A stretch of 64,000 bases of DNA from Kordiimonas sp. SCSIO 12603 (GTDB lineage: Bacteria > Pseudomonadota > Alphaproteobacteria > Sphingomonadales > Kordiimonadaceae). Under the pieces are notes generated by a model. It did no database searches. It was not told the origin of the DNA and saw only the letters and a list, made by a program, of their open reading frames with translations. Position numbers and translations under genes: made by a program. Position 1 is the stretch's first letter, and each line of letters begins with the position of its first letter. Below, piece after piece: positions 43,172 to 52,347 of this stretch. The DNA is taken from assembly GCF_024398035.1 (NCBI RefSeq), contig NZ_CP073748.1, positions 2,083,520 to 2,147,519 on the forward strand, written 5' to 3'.

Positions 43172-44088
43172 GCTTGAGGTACAGGGAAACCACCTGCCTG
43201 AGAAACTGCTGATGGAGCAGGGCGCCCCAGGATGGTTTCAATCCATTTTGCCAGCTCAATCACCTTATCCAGTTCAATACCTGTTTGAACATCAGATTGG
43301 GATAGAAGATACAGTAAATCTTCTGTCCCGATATTACCCGTAGCCCGGGGTGCAAACGGACACCCGCCAAGACCCGCAACAGAGCTATCAAGCACGGTGG
43401 CGCCGCCCTTATAGGCTGCCCATGCATTAGCTATCCCTGTGTTGCGTGTATTATGAAAGTGTGCTCTGAGCGGAATGTGCGGCACTGCATCTTTAATGCT
43501 TGCGAGTATATCTTCCACCTGATTTGGTACGCCCACGCCGATTGTATCAGCAATAGCGATTTCGCGTGGTTCAAACTCTGCGAGCTCTTTGGCCATATCA
43601 AGTACTGTGGAAGCTTGAACCTTACCTTCAAAAGGGCAGCCAAAGGCTGTAGAAACTGTAACCTGTGCACCAACACCATCATTTTTTGCAAGCTTCATAA
43701 TGGCGCCAGCTTCCTGAATAGTTTCAGCGCGGTTTTGTCCCTGGTTCTTTTGCCCAAATGTATCTGACGCTGTCACTACACAGCCTACTTCATCAACGCC
43801 GCGTTTGTTGCCTTCACGTGTTGCGAGGGCGCGAAGATAGCCTCGTTTGTTAAGTACGAGGCCAATGTATTCGATATCAGGGTTATCAGGGAGATCGGCA
43901 ATAACAGCTTCAGCGTCCGCCATTTGGGGAACAAGTTTTGGATGTACAAAGCTTGCTACTTCAAGTCGGCGGATACCTGCATCAACCGCTTTGTTGATGA
44001 GGTTTACTTTCTGCTCGGTAGAAAAATGAACTTTTTCGTTTTGCAAGCCATCACGAGCGCCAACTTCAACAATTTCAACGGTTTTCAT
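43168..44088 (-). CDS. Hydroxymethylglutaryl-CoA lyase family enzyme
   Basis: A 306-residue TIM-barrel lyase of the HMGL-like family. VEIVEVGARDGLQNEKV carries the metal Asp and catalytic Arg. RRLEVASFVHPKLVPQMADA, AHFHNTRNTGIANAWAA (metal His pair) and GLGGCPFAPRATGNIGTEDLLYLL (the flexible catalytic Cys loop) are all present. HMG-CoA lyases cleave HMG-CoA to acetoacetate and acetyl-CoA in leucine breakdown. Usual partner genes are absent here, and related 3-hydroxy-acyl-CoA lyases share the motifs. The ATG at 44088 follows AAGGA. A 4-bp overlap with the MAPEG stop makes the genes convergent. Confidence 0.88.
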   Translation of the reverse strand: MKTVEIVEVGARDGLQNEKVHFSTEQKVNLINKAVDAGIRRLEVASFVHPKLVPQMADAEAVIADLPDNPDIEYIGLVLNKRGYLRALATREGNKRGVDEVGCVVTASDTFGQKNQGQNRAETIQEAGAIMKLAKNDGVGAQVTVSTAFGCPFEGKVQASTVLDMAKELAEFEPREIAIADTIGVGVPNQVEDILASIKDAVPHIPLRAHFHNTRNTGIANAWAAYKGGATVLDSSVAGLGGCPFAPRATGNIGTEDLLYLLSQSDVQTGIELDKVIELAKWIETILGRPAPSAVSQAGGFPVPQA

Positions 44089-44206
44089 ACTGATAATCCT
44101 TTTAACAACATGGCCTTTCCCTACCACAAAATTTAATTTTCAGAAATATTTCGAAAAAAAATTGTAAGCTTTTTTTATAGCCGCTGACTTTAAGGGGGAC
44201 ACTTTA

Positions 44207-45670
44207 ATGGCGAGGAGCATTAAGTTGAAGTTTATAACTCGAGGTACGACAGCGAGCCTTTTGGCCTTTGCAGCGCTAACGCCTGTAACAGCCCAAGAGG
44301 CTCAACAACAAAAGAAATTGCAGATGGAGCCATGCTTCGTCAGCGGAATTACCCGCGGAACCAAGTGTGGCACGATCGAACTGCCAGTGAACTATAACCA
44401 GCCAAATGGTGAGACAGTATCTATTCATGTTGCAATTGCGGAAGCACGCAACACGGAAAAAGAAGCTGATCCACTCTTTATTCTTGCAGGTGGCCCAGGG
44501 CAGGCTGCTGGAGAATATGGCGCGCTCGTAAAGCTGGCTTTTTCTGGTATCAGAGAAAAACGAGATATCGTAATGATCGATCAGCGCGGTACAGGCAAGT
44601 CATATGGCATGAACTGCGAGATGGATGAAAACGTTACTTCCATGGATGAAACGCTTGAGGAACTTGGCAAGTGTCATGCGGGAATGAAGCTGGATACGCG
44701 ACAATTCTCTATGGAAAATGTGCTCCGCGATATGGATACCATTCGTGAAGAACTGGGATACGATAAAATCAACCTGTGGGGCGCTTCGTGGGGTACTCGT
44801 ACGGCTGATGCGTATATCAAGCAATATCCGCAGCATGTGCGTAGCATGGTGTTGGACGGTATTCTTCCATCTGATATAGCGCTCTTTGAAACCGCGCCCA
44901 AAAGTGCACAACGTGCGCTCGAGAAAATTATCGAAGAATGTGAAGCTCAAAGTAGCTGCAATGAAGAGTTTCCAAATTTCCGGGCTCAGGTATTTGACCT
45001 GATGGAAAAGGCCTCGAATGGTGAACTGCACTATAAAGGGTTAAACCCGATTTCTGGCAAAATGATTGATATGCAGGTTGAGCTTACAATGGCGGTTGAA
45101 AGCCTGCGGTCTGTTATGTACCGAGCTGATGGCACAACGCTGTTGCCATTCGTTGTAAATGAGGCTTCTAACGGAAACATTTTCCCAATGTTGTCCCCTC
45201 TCTTCGGCAGCGGCGGCGGTGGTATGTATATCGGGGCTACCCTTTCCATGCTTTGTGGCGATGAAGTTTCCCGCGTAACACCAGAAGAAGCAAAAGCGGC
45301 TGGTGAAGGTAGTTTTGCTAGAGATAGCTATTACGGCGTATGGTCTCAGATGTGTACCAAGTGGAATTATGAAGTGCCAACATGGGATTATAAAACCCCG
45401 GTAGATACAGATATCCCAACGCTGGTTCTCTCCGGTAACCTCGATCCAATCACACCTCCTGAGTTCGGTGACCACTATATGAAAGGTGTTTCAAACGGGC
45501 GCCATATTGTGGTTCAGGGAACTGGCCACAACACGAGCTTTACTGCTTGTATGCCGGAACTTATGACTGAATTTATAACCACTCTTGATGTGGAAGCGCT
45601 TGATACAAGCTGTCTGGATCATTTGAAGCGTATGCCGATTATCATCGGTGCAAACGGCAACGTGAAGTAG
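44207..45670 (+). CDS. Exported alpha/beta-hydrolase, tripeptidyl-aminopeptidase / proline iminopeptidase type
   Basis: A 487-residue exported hydrolase with a signal peptide (about 1-29). FILAGGPGQAAGEY is the oxyanion region, VMIDQRGTGKS is the typical S33 peptidase strand, the nucleophile Ser is in LWGASWGTRTA, the acid in LVLSGNLDPITPP and the His in VQGTGHNTSF. Several cysteines (CFVSGITRGTKC and others) suggest disulfides, as in secreted TAP-type peptidases. It lies 11 bases before an ABC exporter pair, forming an operon. Confidence 0.86.
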   Translation: MARSIKLKFITRGTTASLLAFAALTPVTAQEAQQQKKLQMEPCFVSGITRGTKCGTIELPVNYNQPNGETVSIHVAIAEARNTEKEADPLFILAGGPGQAAGEYGALVKLAFSGIREKRDIVMIDQRGTGKSYGMNCEMDENVTSMDETLEELGKCHAGMKLDTRQFSMENVLRDMDTIREELGYDKINLWGASWGTRTADAYIKQYPQHVRSMVLDGILPSDIALFETAPKSAQRALEKIIEECEAQSSCNEEFPNFRAQVFDLMEKASNGELHYKGLNPISGKMIDMQVELTMAVESLRSVMYRADGTTLLPFVVNEASNGNIFPMLSPLFGSGGGGMYIGATLSMLCGDEVSRVTPEEAKAAGEGSFARDSYYGVWSQMCTKWNYEVPTWDYKTPVDTDIPTLVLSGNLDPITPPEFGDHYMKGVSNGRHIVVQGTGHNTSFTACMPELMTEFITTLDVEALDTSCLDHLKRMPIIIGANGNVK

Positions 45671-45681
45671 GGGGAAGACTT

Positions 45682-46425
45682 ATGATTTCTGTTGAAAATA
45701 TTTCTAAATCCTACGGTGACGTGCAAGCTGTGAAAGGCATGACGTTTCAAGCACAGGATGCTCAGATAACTACACTGTTAGGGGCGAATGGTTCAGGTAA
45801 AACAACTACACTTCGTTCTATTTCAGGTTTGTTGAAGCAGGACGGTGGTGCCGTGAAAGTAGATGGTATTGATGTAAAGCAAGATACCATTGCAGCACAA
45901 AGACGCCTCGGTGTATTCCCCGATAGTTTTGGTCTCTATACACGCCTCACCACGCGTGAACATATGGAATACTTTGCTGAGCTTCATGGTCTTCACGGTT
46001 CTGCATTAGATGCCGCTGTATCTGAAGTTTCCGAGCGTCTTAACCTCGAGGATATTCTGGACCGACGTACTGAAGGTTTCAGCCAAGGTCAGCGTATGAA
46101 GGTGGCTCTATCGCGGGCAATTATGCATAAACCACAGAATATTGTGCTTGATGAACCGACACGTGGTTTGGATGTGATGAATATCCGCTTGCTGCGGCAT
46201 ATTCTTCAGGAACTTAAAGATGCTGGGCACTGTGTACTTCTTTCCAGCCACGTTATGGCAGAGGTAGAAATTCTTTCTGACCATGTGGTGATGATGGCCG
46301 ACGGTGTTGTATGCGCCGAAGGTAGCCCTCAGGAACTGATTGCAAAATCAGGCCAGCCAAATCTTGAGGAAGCATTTGTTGTTCTAACAGGTCAAAAAGA
46401 CCATCAGGAAAGGAATGTAGCATGA
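45682..46425 (+). CDS. ABC transporter ATP-binding protein, NatA type
   Basis: A 247-residue ATPase. Walker A LLGANGSGKTT (about 33-42), Q-loop near FPDSFGLY, signature FSQGQRMKVALSRAI, Walker B NIVLDEPTRGLD and switch His in LLSSHVMAE are all present. It overlaps the permease gene by ATGA. NatA/NatB systems export sodium in Bacillus, but many relatives have other roles. Confidence 0.93.
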   Translation: MISVENISKSYGDVQAVKGMTFQAQDAQITTLLGANGSGKTTTLRSISGLLKQDGGAVKVDGIDVKQDTIAAQRRLGVFPDSFGLYTRLTTREHMEYFAELHGLHGSALDAAVSEVSERLNLEDILDRRTEGFSQGQRMKVALSRAIMHKPQNIVLDEPTRGLDVMNIRLLRHILQELKDAGHCVLLSSHVMAEVEILSDHVVMMADGVVCAEGSPQELIAKSGQPNLEEAFVVLTGQKDHQERNVA

Positions 46426-47591
46426 TCGCTCAGGCCTTAGCAGTTTATAAAAAAGAGATGCGGGATATGTTGCGCGATCGTCGCATGTTGATCGCAGCCT
46501 TTTCCTTTGCCCTTCTTGGGCCAGCTTTTATGGGCTTTATCGCCTTCCTTACAAAGGAAGATGATCCAGTTGAAGTAAAGATTACCGCTGCAGTTAGTTA
46601 TATGGAACAAGCACCTGGTTTGGTTGCTTTTATGGAACGGGAAGGGCTTGTTGTTTCCCCATATACTGGCGACAAAGTCGGTGAAACCTTACCTGAGGGC
46701 GCTGATGCTCTTGTGATGTTACCATCAACATACGCCGAAGATTTGAAATCGGGTAATCCTGTTTCAGTTCAGGTGTTTACAGATGAAAGTTCACGTAAAG
46801 GACTTGAACGTGGCCGTACGATTATGGGCCTTGTTGAAGGGTATAACAGTTATCTAACTGTTCACCGGATGACAGCGCGCGGCATCCCGACTTCGCTACT
46901 AACATCTGTGGTGCCTTCGCGTCATGATATCTCGGAAAAGCATCTGGCAGTGCAGTTGCTTGGTGATGGTTTGGCGATGATGTTTATTCTGGCAACATTC
47001 GTAGGCGGCTTATCTGTGGCTGTTGATACCCTTGCGGGGGAACGCGAGCGCCATAGCATGCAGCCACTATTAGCACAGCCTGTTACTTCTATGGCCGTTA
47101 TACTTGGTAAACTTGGGATGGTGTCCAGCTTTAGTATCATTGGTACAGTGTTAATGGTGACAACAACAATGACGACTATGTCATTCATCCCTGCGGAAAT
47201 GTTACCTCTTTCCATCTACATTGATGCTTCAACAATCACTCTTTTGTTGATGCAGCTTATTCCGTTTGCAATTTTTATTGCAGCTTGTCAGCTCTTTATC
47301 AGCATTCAGGTGAAAAGTTTCAAAGAAGGACAGAGTTATATCTCGATGTTCATGTTTGTGCCGATGTTTGTGGCTTATCTTAAGATATATGGCAGTGCTA
47401 AACTGCCACCAGTTGCGAACTATTTCCCGGTGATGACTGATATGGAAAGCATTAGCAGCCTGCTGTTCACTGGTGAATTTGCAGCGACTAACTTCTTTAT
47501 CTCAGTTGCAATTAGTGTTGTAGGAGCATTGGCGCTTACGTGGTTTACATCGCGTAAACTGCAGAGCGAAGTACTCTTGGACGCAGCGTAA
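46422..47591 (+). CDS. ABC-2 type permease, NatB type
   Basis: A 389-residue membrane protein. One N-terminal helix (about 20-42) is followed by a large external domain (about 45-175) and five or more C-terminal helices. GLSVAVDTLAGERERHSMQPLLAQPVTSMAVILGK is the hallmark of the ABC-2 family, and the protein ends with a helix and short tail. It pairs with the ATPase upstream. With a secreted peptidase as first gene of the operon, a peptide or ion export role is plausible, but the substrate is unknown. Confidence 0.9.
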   Translation: MIAQALAVYKKEMRDMLRDRRMLIAAFSFALLGPAFMGFIAFLTKEDDPVEVKITAAVSYMEQAPGLVAFMEREGLVVSPYTGDKVGETLPEGADALVMLPSTYAEDLKSGNPVSVQVFTDESSRKGLERGRTIMGLVEGYNSYLTVHRMTARGIPTSLLTSVVPSRHDISEKHLAVQLLGDGLAMMFILATFVGGLSVAVDTLAGERERHSMQPLLAQPVTSMAVILGKLGMVSSFSIIGTVLMVTTTMTTMSFIPAEMLPLSIYIDASTITLLLMQLIPFAIFIAACQLFISIQVKSFKEGQSYISMFMFVPMFVAYLKIYGSAKLPPVANYFPVMTDMESISSLLFTGEFAATNFFISVAISVVGALALTWFTSRKLQSEVLLDAA

Positions 47592-47598
47592 AATAATA

Positions 47599-47635
47599 AA
47601 AAGCCAGTTACCTGTTGTAGCTGGCTTTTCTTTTC
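47599..47635 (+). terminator. Intrinsic terminator after the NatAB operon
   Basis: AAAAGCCAG (47599-47607) pairs with CTGGCTTTT (47621-47629), and inner pairing extends the stem. T-rich TTTTCTTTT follows. Confidence 0.88.
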
Positions 47636-47685
47636 TGGTAGATGCAGTTTTATATTCTATCACTGCTTGGATGTGTATTTAAGAT

Positions 47686-48168
47686 ATGAATTTCAAAGGG
47701 ATACTTCAGGAGCATAGCGCTATGCTTGGCCGTATCGTCTCATCTTATGAGGCGGATAAGGCGTTGCAGCAGGAGCTTATGCAGGAAGTGTCATTGGCGC
47801 TTTGGCAAGCGCTACCGAAATTCAAAGGCGAGGGAAGCATGAAGGGATATATTGCCCGTATTGCTCAGAACCGCTGTATTTCACATGTAGGTAAAGCCGT
47901 AAAACAGCCGAAAAGTGCTGAACTTGATACGAATATCCCGTGTGGGAGCGCCTCTATTGTTGAAACTCTTGAGAAAGACCAGCAACGCAGATTGCTTCTG
48001 AATGCCGTGCGGCAACTGCCTCTTTCACTCAGAGAGGTTACAACGCTTGCTCTTGAAGGGTTCTCTCACCGGGAAATCGGTGAGGCACTGAATATCAGTG
48101 AAAATAATGCGATGGTACGTTTCAGTCGTGCGAAGGCCGAGTTGAAGAAAGCTTTGGCAAGAGGATAG
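47686..48168 (+). CDS. ECF-type RNA polymerase sigma factor (second module)
   Basis: A 160-residue sigma factor resembling the one at 1053-1586. Region 2 is QQELMQEVSLALWQALPKF and YIARIAQNRCISHVGK; region 4 is SLREVTTLALEGFSHREIGEALNISENNAMVRFSRAK. It has the same start style (FKGILQEH against FEEVVQEH). A four-helix membrane protein gene follows after 3 bases, as in the first module. Confidence 0.9.
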   Translation: MNFKGILQEHSAMLGRIVSSYEADKALQQELMQEVSLALWQALPKFKGEGSMKGYIARIAQNRCISHVGKAVKQPKSAELDTNIPCGSASIVETLEKDQQRRLLLNAVRQLPLSLREVTTLALEGFSHREIGEALNISENNAMVRFSRAKAELKKALARG

Positions 48169-48171
48169 ACC

Positions 48172-48807
48172 ATGACAGACAATAATAATGATATGAAACC
48201 GATGAACGACGATATGCCGGAATGGGATGACCTGCAGGAGATGTGGCAGGAACAAAGCCCTGATATTGATATGGGTAAACTTGCCCGTAATGCTCGCTTT
48301 GTATGGTGGCGTATGCGTTTCAATTTCATTACTGAGGTTGCAGCTTGTATCTTTGGTTTGGCTGTTTTCGCTACCTTCTTTGATATCAACTCTCTTGCGA
48401 CTACACTGTTTGCCATCTTTGGGGTTAGCTTCTGTATTATAAGCTTGTGGGGCGCAGTTTATATCCGCCGTGGTGCTTGGGGTAAGCCTGACGATACGGC
48501 GCTTTCTCTTCTCAAATTACAGGTCGCAAGAGCAGAATCTGCGATTAGGTACATTGTTGTAAACAAATATATGAGCTACGGCTCAATAGTAATATTAGCC
48601 TTGGGTTATTGGGTCATATATGAAGAACACGGTACGCTTCTTCCCACTGGTAATGATCCTTTCAAGTACTTCTTTCACGGTGTATTGATCGGCCTTGGTA
48701 TTACAGCCCTATTATACCCGGTTTTCGGTGGGTTTTATATTCGTAAAAAAGAAGCGTTGATCGCTGAACTTCAAGCACGGATAGATGAGCTTACTGAGCT
48801 CACCTAA
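48172..48807 (+). CDS. Four-helix membrane protein, putative anti-sigma partner (second module)
   Basis: A 211-residue protein with a cytosolic N-terminus (1-45) and about four membrane helices (roughly 50-72, 76-98, 128-146, 165-185), then a charged coiled tail (KKEALIAELQARIDELTELT). Residues 19-26 DDLQEMWQ match DDIAQLWQ of the partner of the first ECF factor. Anti-sigma function is inferred from operon position and this shared motif. It is convergent with mnmC, overlapping its stop by 4 bp. Confidence 0.75.
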   Translation: MTDNNNDMKPMNDDMPEWDDLQEMWQEQSPDIDMGKLARNARFVWWRMRFNFITEVAACIFGLAVFATFFDINSLATTLFAIFGVSFCIISLWGAVYIRRGAWGKPDDTALSLLKLQVARAESAIRYIVVNKYMSYGSIVILALGYWVIYEEHGTLLPTGNDPFKYFFHGVLIGLGITALLYPVFGGFYIRKKEALIAELQARIDELTELT

Positions 48808-50672
48808 ACTTTCTTTCCTCTAATGATTTGCCGCACCATATAGCGTATAGGGTGCAGACGTTCCTGCACCGGAATAGGCATAGGAACGGGATCTCCGCAT
48901 ATAAGTGCCGCAAGATATTCAGCAGCCAGTGGTGCTTGCTGATATCCTTTAGAACCAAATCCCGTCATAACATAGAGACCCTCTTGATATGGTATTTGGC
49001 CCTCTATTTTCGCCTTCGATGTTTTAGCGAGCGGTTCAAGCAGGTTTTTTGCTGTATCCCAATCCGGTACAGGACCAATGAAGGGCAGATAATCTGGTGA
49101 TGTTGCTCGCAAGCTCTTCCAGGATTTTACGGAGGGGGCCGGATTGAAAGTTATACCGGTATTATCTTTTAATTTCTCAAAGATTACAGCTGTGCTCTCA
49201 TCGCTGTAGTTCAAGTTAGTGCTAGCTTCAAAGGTTGATCCAATGGTTTGATCTCCAGTGATAGGCGCAGTCACATATCCGCCAAATGCTGTGCTGGTTT
49301 GGGGCAGGGCATTATCTTGGTCCATCACCTCAACTTGTCCGGCCTTGGCTGTTAAGCCCAGATGATCACCTACTAAATCAAAAGTAGGAGTATTTGGTCC
49401 TGTTGCCAGAATAACCACATCAAATTCATGGGTCTGCTTTGCGGTGCTAAGGAGCCATTTATCTTTTTTTGTAGCATGTTCAACGGTTTCAGTAATAACC
49501 TTGATATCATTTGTAAGGCTGGAAAGAACTGCTTTGGTCGATAACGAGCCTGATTTAGGGTAAGTGAGCGCTTCATCTTCAAGTTTTAACCAGTACTCGT
49601 CCCACCCAAGCTTTTTTGCCAACTGAGTGAACTTCTCGCGCTCATCAGTGTCTTTGCTAACTAGTTTTACACCTTTGTTTTCAGCAAATGCCGCTACGTA
49701 TGGTGGATAGCTGCAGGCATGAATGAAGGCAGAGGTAATGAAGCGTTCGGCAGGTTGTTCTCCAAGCTGGAAAGCAGGAGCCATAATCGCAGCTGGCACG
49801 TTGCTGCCAGTTGGTGAGGTATCTTTAAAAAGGGTAACATCACGCCCTTTACGTTGAAGGGTTGAAGCCAATGCCGAACCTGCAATCCCTCCACCAATAA
49901 TAGCTATTTCACCTTTTGGTGCTGGTTTTGTAGCCTGCATCCAGTGGGCTCGCTTCGGTTCGACCTGCTGAATGTGCTTATCAAAGGTGCCGACTAATCT
50001 TTCGCGTTTACGGCCGTATCCCTTAGTTTTATCAACTATGAAGCCTCGATCCCTAAGGCCGCGCTTAACGAAACCGGCGGCAGTGAATGTTGCGAATCTT
50101 GTGCCCGGTATTGAAAGACGGGCGATCTGATCGAACACATCATCAGACCACATATCAGGGTTTTTAGCTGGGGCAAAACCATCAAGAAACCAGCCGTTAA
50201 CAGTGGCATCAAGTTCGCTATAACATTTGGCGCTGTCACCAAACATGAGGATTAGTTCGATTTTTCCGTCTTCAAAATAGCGGTGATGAAACCCTTCAGA
50301 AGGTGCGGGCCATGCAGCGCAGAGCGCTTGGGAAAACTCTGCAAGCTCAGGGAAGGTAGCATGAGCTTTTCTAAGAGCCTCTTCAGAAAGCGGATATCCT
50401 TCTACTGAGATAAAGGTGAGTCTGCCTTTGGCGCCTGAGGCGAGAAAAGCTTTGTAGGTGGCAAGAAAGTTTAAGCCAGTACCAAACCCTGTTTCTGCAA
50501 TCACATAATGCTTAGTATCCATCCATATATCAGGGGCGCCAATACCTTTCAGGAAAACAAAATCAGTTTCTGCGAGGCCATCTTCCTCTGAGTAATAAAC
50601 ATCACCAAACGCTGGAGCCACAGGCGCATTGCCGCGCCATTCCAGAGATGCTTCACTGAGTTTTTTTACCAT
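48804..50672 (-). CDS. mnmC: Bifunctional tRNA wobble-uridine modification enzyme MnmC
   Basis: A 622-residue fusion. The N-terminal methyltransferase domain (about 1-235) has AETGFGTGLNFLATYKAF for SAM binding and WFLDGFAPAKNPDMW. The C-terminal FAD oxidase domain (about 250-610) has AIIGGGIAGSALASTLQRKG for FAD binding and GFGSKGYQQAPLAAEYLAALI near the end. Both activities finish 5-methylaminomethyl-uridine at U34 of certain tRNAs. The start at 50672 follows GAGG. Confidence 0.95.
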   Translation of the reverse strand: MVKKLSEASLEWRGNAPVAPAFGDVYYSEEDGLAETDFVFLKGIGAPDIWMDTKHYVIAETGFGTGLNFLATYKAFLASGAKGRLTFISVEGYPLSEEALRKAHATFPELAEFSQALCAAWPAPSEGFHHRYFEDGKIELILMFGDSAKCYSELDATVNGWFLDGFAPAKNPDMWSDDVFDQIARLSIPGTRFATFTAAGFVKRGLRDRGFIVDKTKGYGRKRERLVGTFDKHIQQVEPKRAHWMQATKPAPKGEIAIIGGGIAGSALASTLQRKGRDVTLFKDTSPTGSNVPAAIMAPAFQLGEQPAERFITSAFIHACSYPPYVAAFAENKGVKLVSKDTDEREKFTQLAKKLGWDEYWLKLEDEALTYPKSGSLSTKAVLSSLTNDIKVITETVEHATKKDKWLLSTAKQTHEFDVVILATGPNTPTFDLVGDHLGLTAKAGQVEVMDQDNALPQTSTAFGGYVTAPITGDQTIGSTFEASTNLNYSDESTAVIFEKLKDNTGITFNPAPSVKSWKSLRATSPDYLPFIGPVPDWDTAKNLLEPLAKTSKAKIEGQIPYQEGLYVMTGFGSKGYQQAPLAAEYLAALICGDPVPMPIPVQERLHPIRYMVRQIIRGKKV

Positions 50673-50793
50673 AACAGACCTCATTTTTGCTTTTTAATAC
50701 TCGGTCATTGGGCTTTTGTCTGCTTTGAATTAGATAAACAATAAGGAAAATTACCCAGCTATACGCTGGGACTGGAAGGTAAAGGGGGATTGT

Positions 50794-51318
50794 ATGCTGT
50801 ATTCACTTGAGGGAGTGACACCTGAAATTGCCAAAACTGGGTGGACTGCTCCAACAGCAACAGTGATTGGTAATGTTAGCTTGGCTGAAGAAGCCAGTAT
50901 TTGGTTCAATTGTACCATCAGAGGCGATAATGATCCGATCAATATCGGCAGTCGAAGTAACATCCAAGATAACAGCGTGCTTCACACGGATATTGGTGCA
51001 CCCATCAATATCGGGGAGGGGGTAACAGTTGGCCATAAAGTAATGCTTCATGGCTGTACGATTGGCGAAAACACTCTAATCGGGATGGGGAGTACGATCC
51101 TGAACCACGCAAAAATCGGCGCCAATTCTATTGTCGGAGCCAATAGCTTAGTAACAGAAGGAAAAGAGTTTCCAGAGAATGTTTTAATCGTTGGTAGTCC
51201 TGCTCGCGTAGTGCGTGAACTTAAGCCAGAAGAGCTTGAAATGATTAAGAAATCTGCTCATGTCTATGTAGAGAATGCGAAGCGTTTTCAAACAGAGCTG
51301 AAAGAAGTGAAGATTTAG
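50794..51318 (+). CDS. Gamma-carbonic-anhydrase-like hexapeptide-repeat protein
   Basis: A 174-residue left-handed beta-helix protein. Hexapeptide turns run through residues 20-140 (ATVIGNVSL, PINIGSRSNIQDNSVLH, NTLIGMGSTILNHAKIGANSIVGANSLV). The three metal-ligand histidines of the gamma-class fold are present (His 64, His 81, His 86). It resembles the YrdA/PaaY/CaiE group, for which activity ranges from carbonic anhydrase to thioesterase, so the reaction is uncertain. Confidence 0.88.
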   Translation: MLYSLEGVTPEIAKTGWTAPTATVIGNVSLAEEASIWFNCTIRGDNDPINIGSRSNIQDNSVLHTDIGAPINIGEGVTVGHKVMLHGCTIGENTLIGMGSTILNHAKIGANSIVGANSLVTEGKEFPENVLIVGSPARVVRELKPEELEMIKKSAHVYVENAKRFQTELKEVKI

Positions 51319-51383
51319 CTAGATAGTTCACAAGTTTCGCTTTAAAGGTTAGGTTTGTCTGTACCGTAGTATGCGAGGGGCGT

Positions 51384-52331
51384 GTGTCCGATATTAATAA
51401 TTTGCGCCATTTGGAGCTTAAATCTCGGGAAGAGATTGCAAGCAAGATTGGGCGAATAATTGCATCAGATTCATCGGCTTCCGATAAAGAGGCCGCGTTT
51501 GAACTCGCGCGTACTTTAGTTGAAGATGCTGCGGTGTCTGTGAGGTCTGCTCTTGCGGCGGAACTACGTGTCTGTAATTTCCTGCCCCCTGAACTAGTCT
51601 CATCACTCGTTAATGATGTTGATGAAATATCATTGCCGTTTCTTGTGGCGTCAGATGCTATGGATGATGAGTTTTTAGAGGATATTATCCGCAATTGCGG
51701 AGATAATGCGCAGGAAGCTGTTGCTACGAGGCAAGGTATTTCTGAGGCAGTCAGTTATGCGATTTGTGATGTCGCTTGTAAATCAGCTGTTGAAATCCTC
51801 ATGGAAAATGAGACAGCAGAGGTTTCTGAGCGTGGCAGTGAACGTGTTATGGAGCGTTTCCCGGAAGAGCGCAGTTTGCTGGAAAAACTTTCTCAACGTT
51901 CTGATTTACCCGCCGATTTGGCAGAACGTATTATTTTTAAGGTTTCACGGCAGTTCGGGGAATATCTGGTTAAGAAGTTTCGTATTTCTACAGATTATGC
52001 GTCGTATCTGGCGTCTATCGTAAATCGGCAGGTGTTTAACCAAACGCTGGAAATGGCTCCGCTTTCAGAGGTGGAAAACTACCTCAAACAATTACGTGGT
52101 GAAAATGCACTGAATTCTGACGTTCTTTTGAATTATATGCAGAGCCGAAATGTGCGACTGTTCACAGCAGCAATAGCGGTATTAATTGATAAGCCCTTTT
52201 CCAGCGTGGAACCTGTTCTCGCTCGCGGCGATAAAAAGATAATGGCGCGCCTTTTTGAAACAGCTGGTTTTTCAAAATCCGTTGTTGGTGTGCTGTTGAT
52301 TGCTTACGAAAGGTTGCTGCGGGGGCACTAA
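51384..52331 (+). CDS. DUF2336 helical-repeat protein
   Basis: A 315-residue, wholly alpha-helical, acidic protein with HEAT-like repeats (ASDKEAAFELARTLVEDAAVSVRSALAAEL; IVNRQVFNQTLEMAPLSEVENYLKQLR), matching the DUF2336 family found mostly in alphaproteobacteria. It starts at GTG 51384 after GAGGGG. No catalytic motif; function not known. The aminotransferase gene follows after 16 bases. Confidence 0.82.
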   Translation: MSDINNLRHLELKSREEIASKIGRIIASDSSASDKEAAFELARTLVEDAAVSVRSALAAELRVCNFLPPELVSSLVNDVDEISLPFLVASDAMDDEFLEDIIRNCGDNAQEAVATRQGISEAVSYAICDVACKSAVEILMENETAEVSERGSERVMERFPEERSLLEKLSQRSDLPADLAERIIFKVSRQFGEYLVKKFRISTDYASYLASIVNRQVFNQTLEMAPLSEVENYLKQLRGENALNSDVLLNYMQSRNVRLFTAAIAVLIDKPFSSVEPVLARGDKKIMARLFETAGFSKSVVGVLLIAYERLLRGH

Positions 52332-52347
52332 ATAATTGGAGTGAGTT

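Noticed and set aside
46429-46435. CTCAGGC in codons 3-5 of the NatB gene, complementary to GCCTGAG of the small-RNA loops
   Set aside because: Seven bases occur by chance several times in 64 kb, and the flanking bases do not extend the pairing, so it is not evidence for a target.
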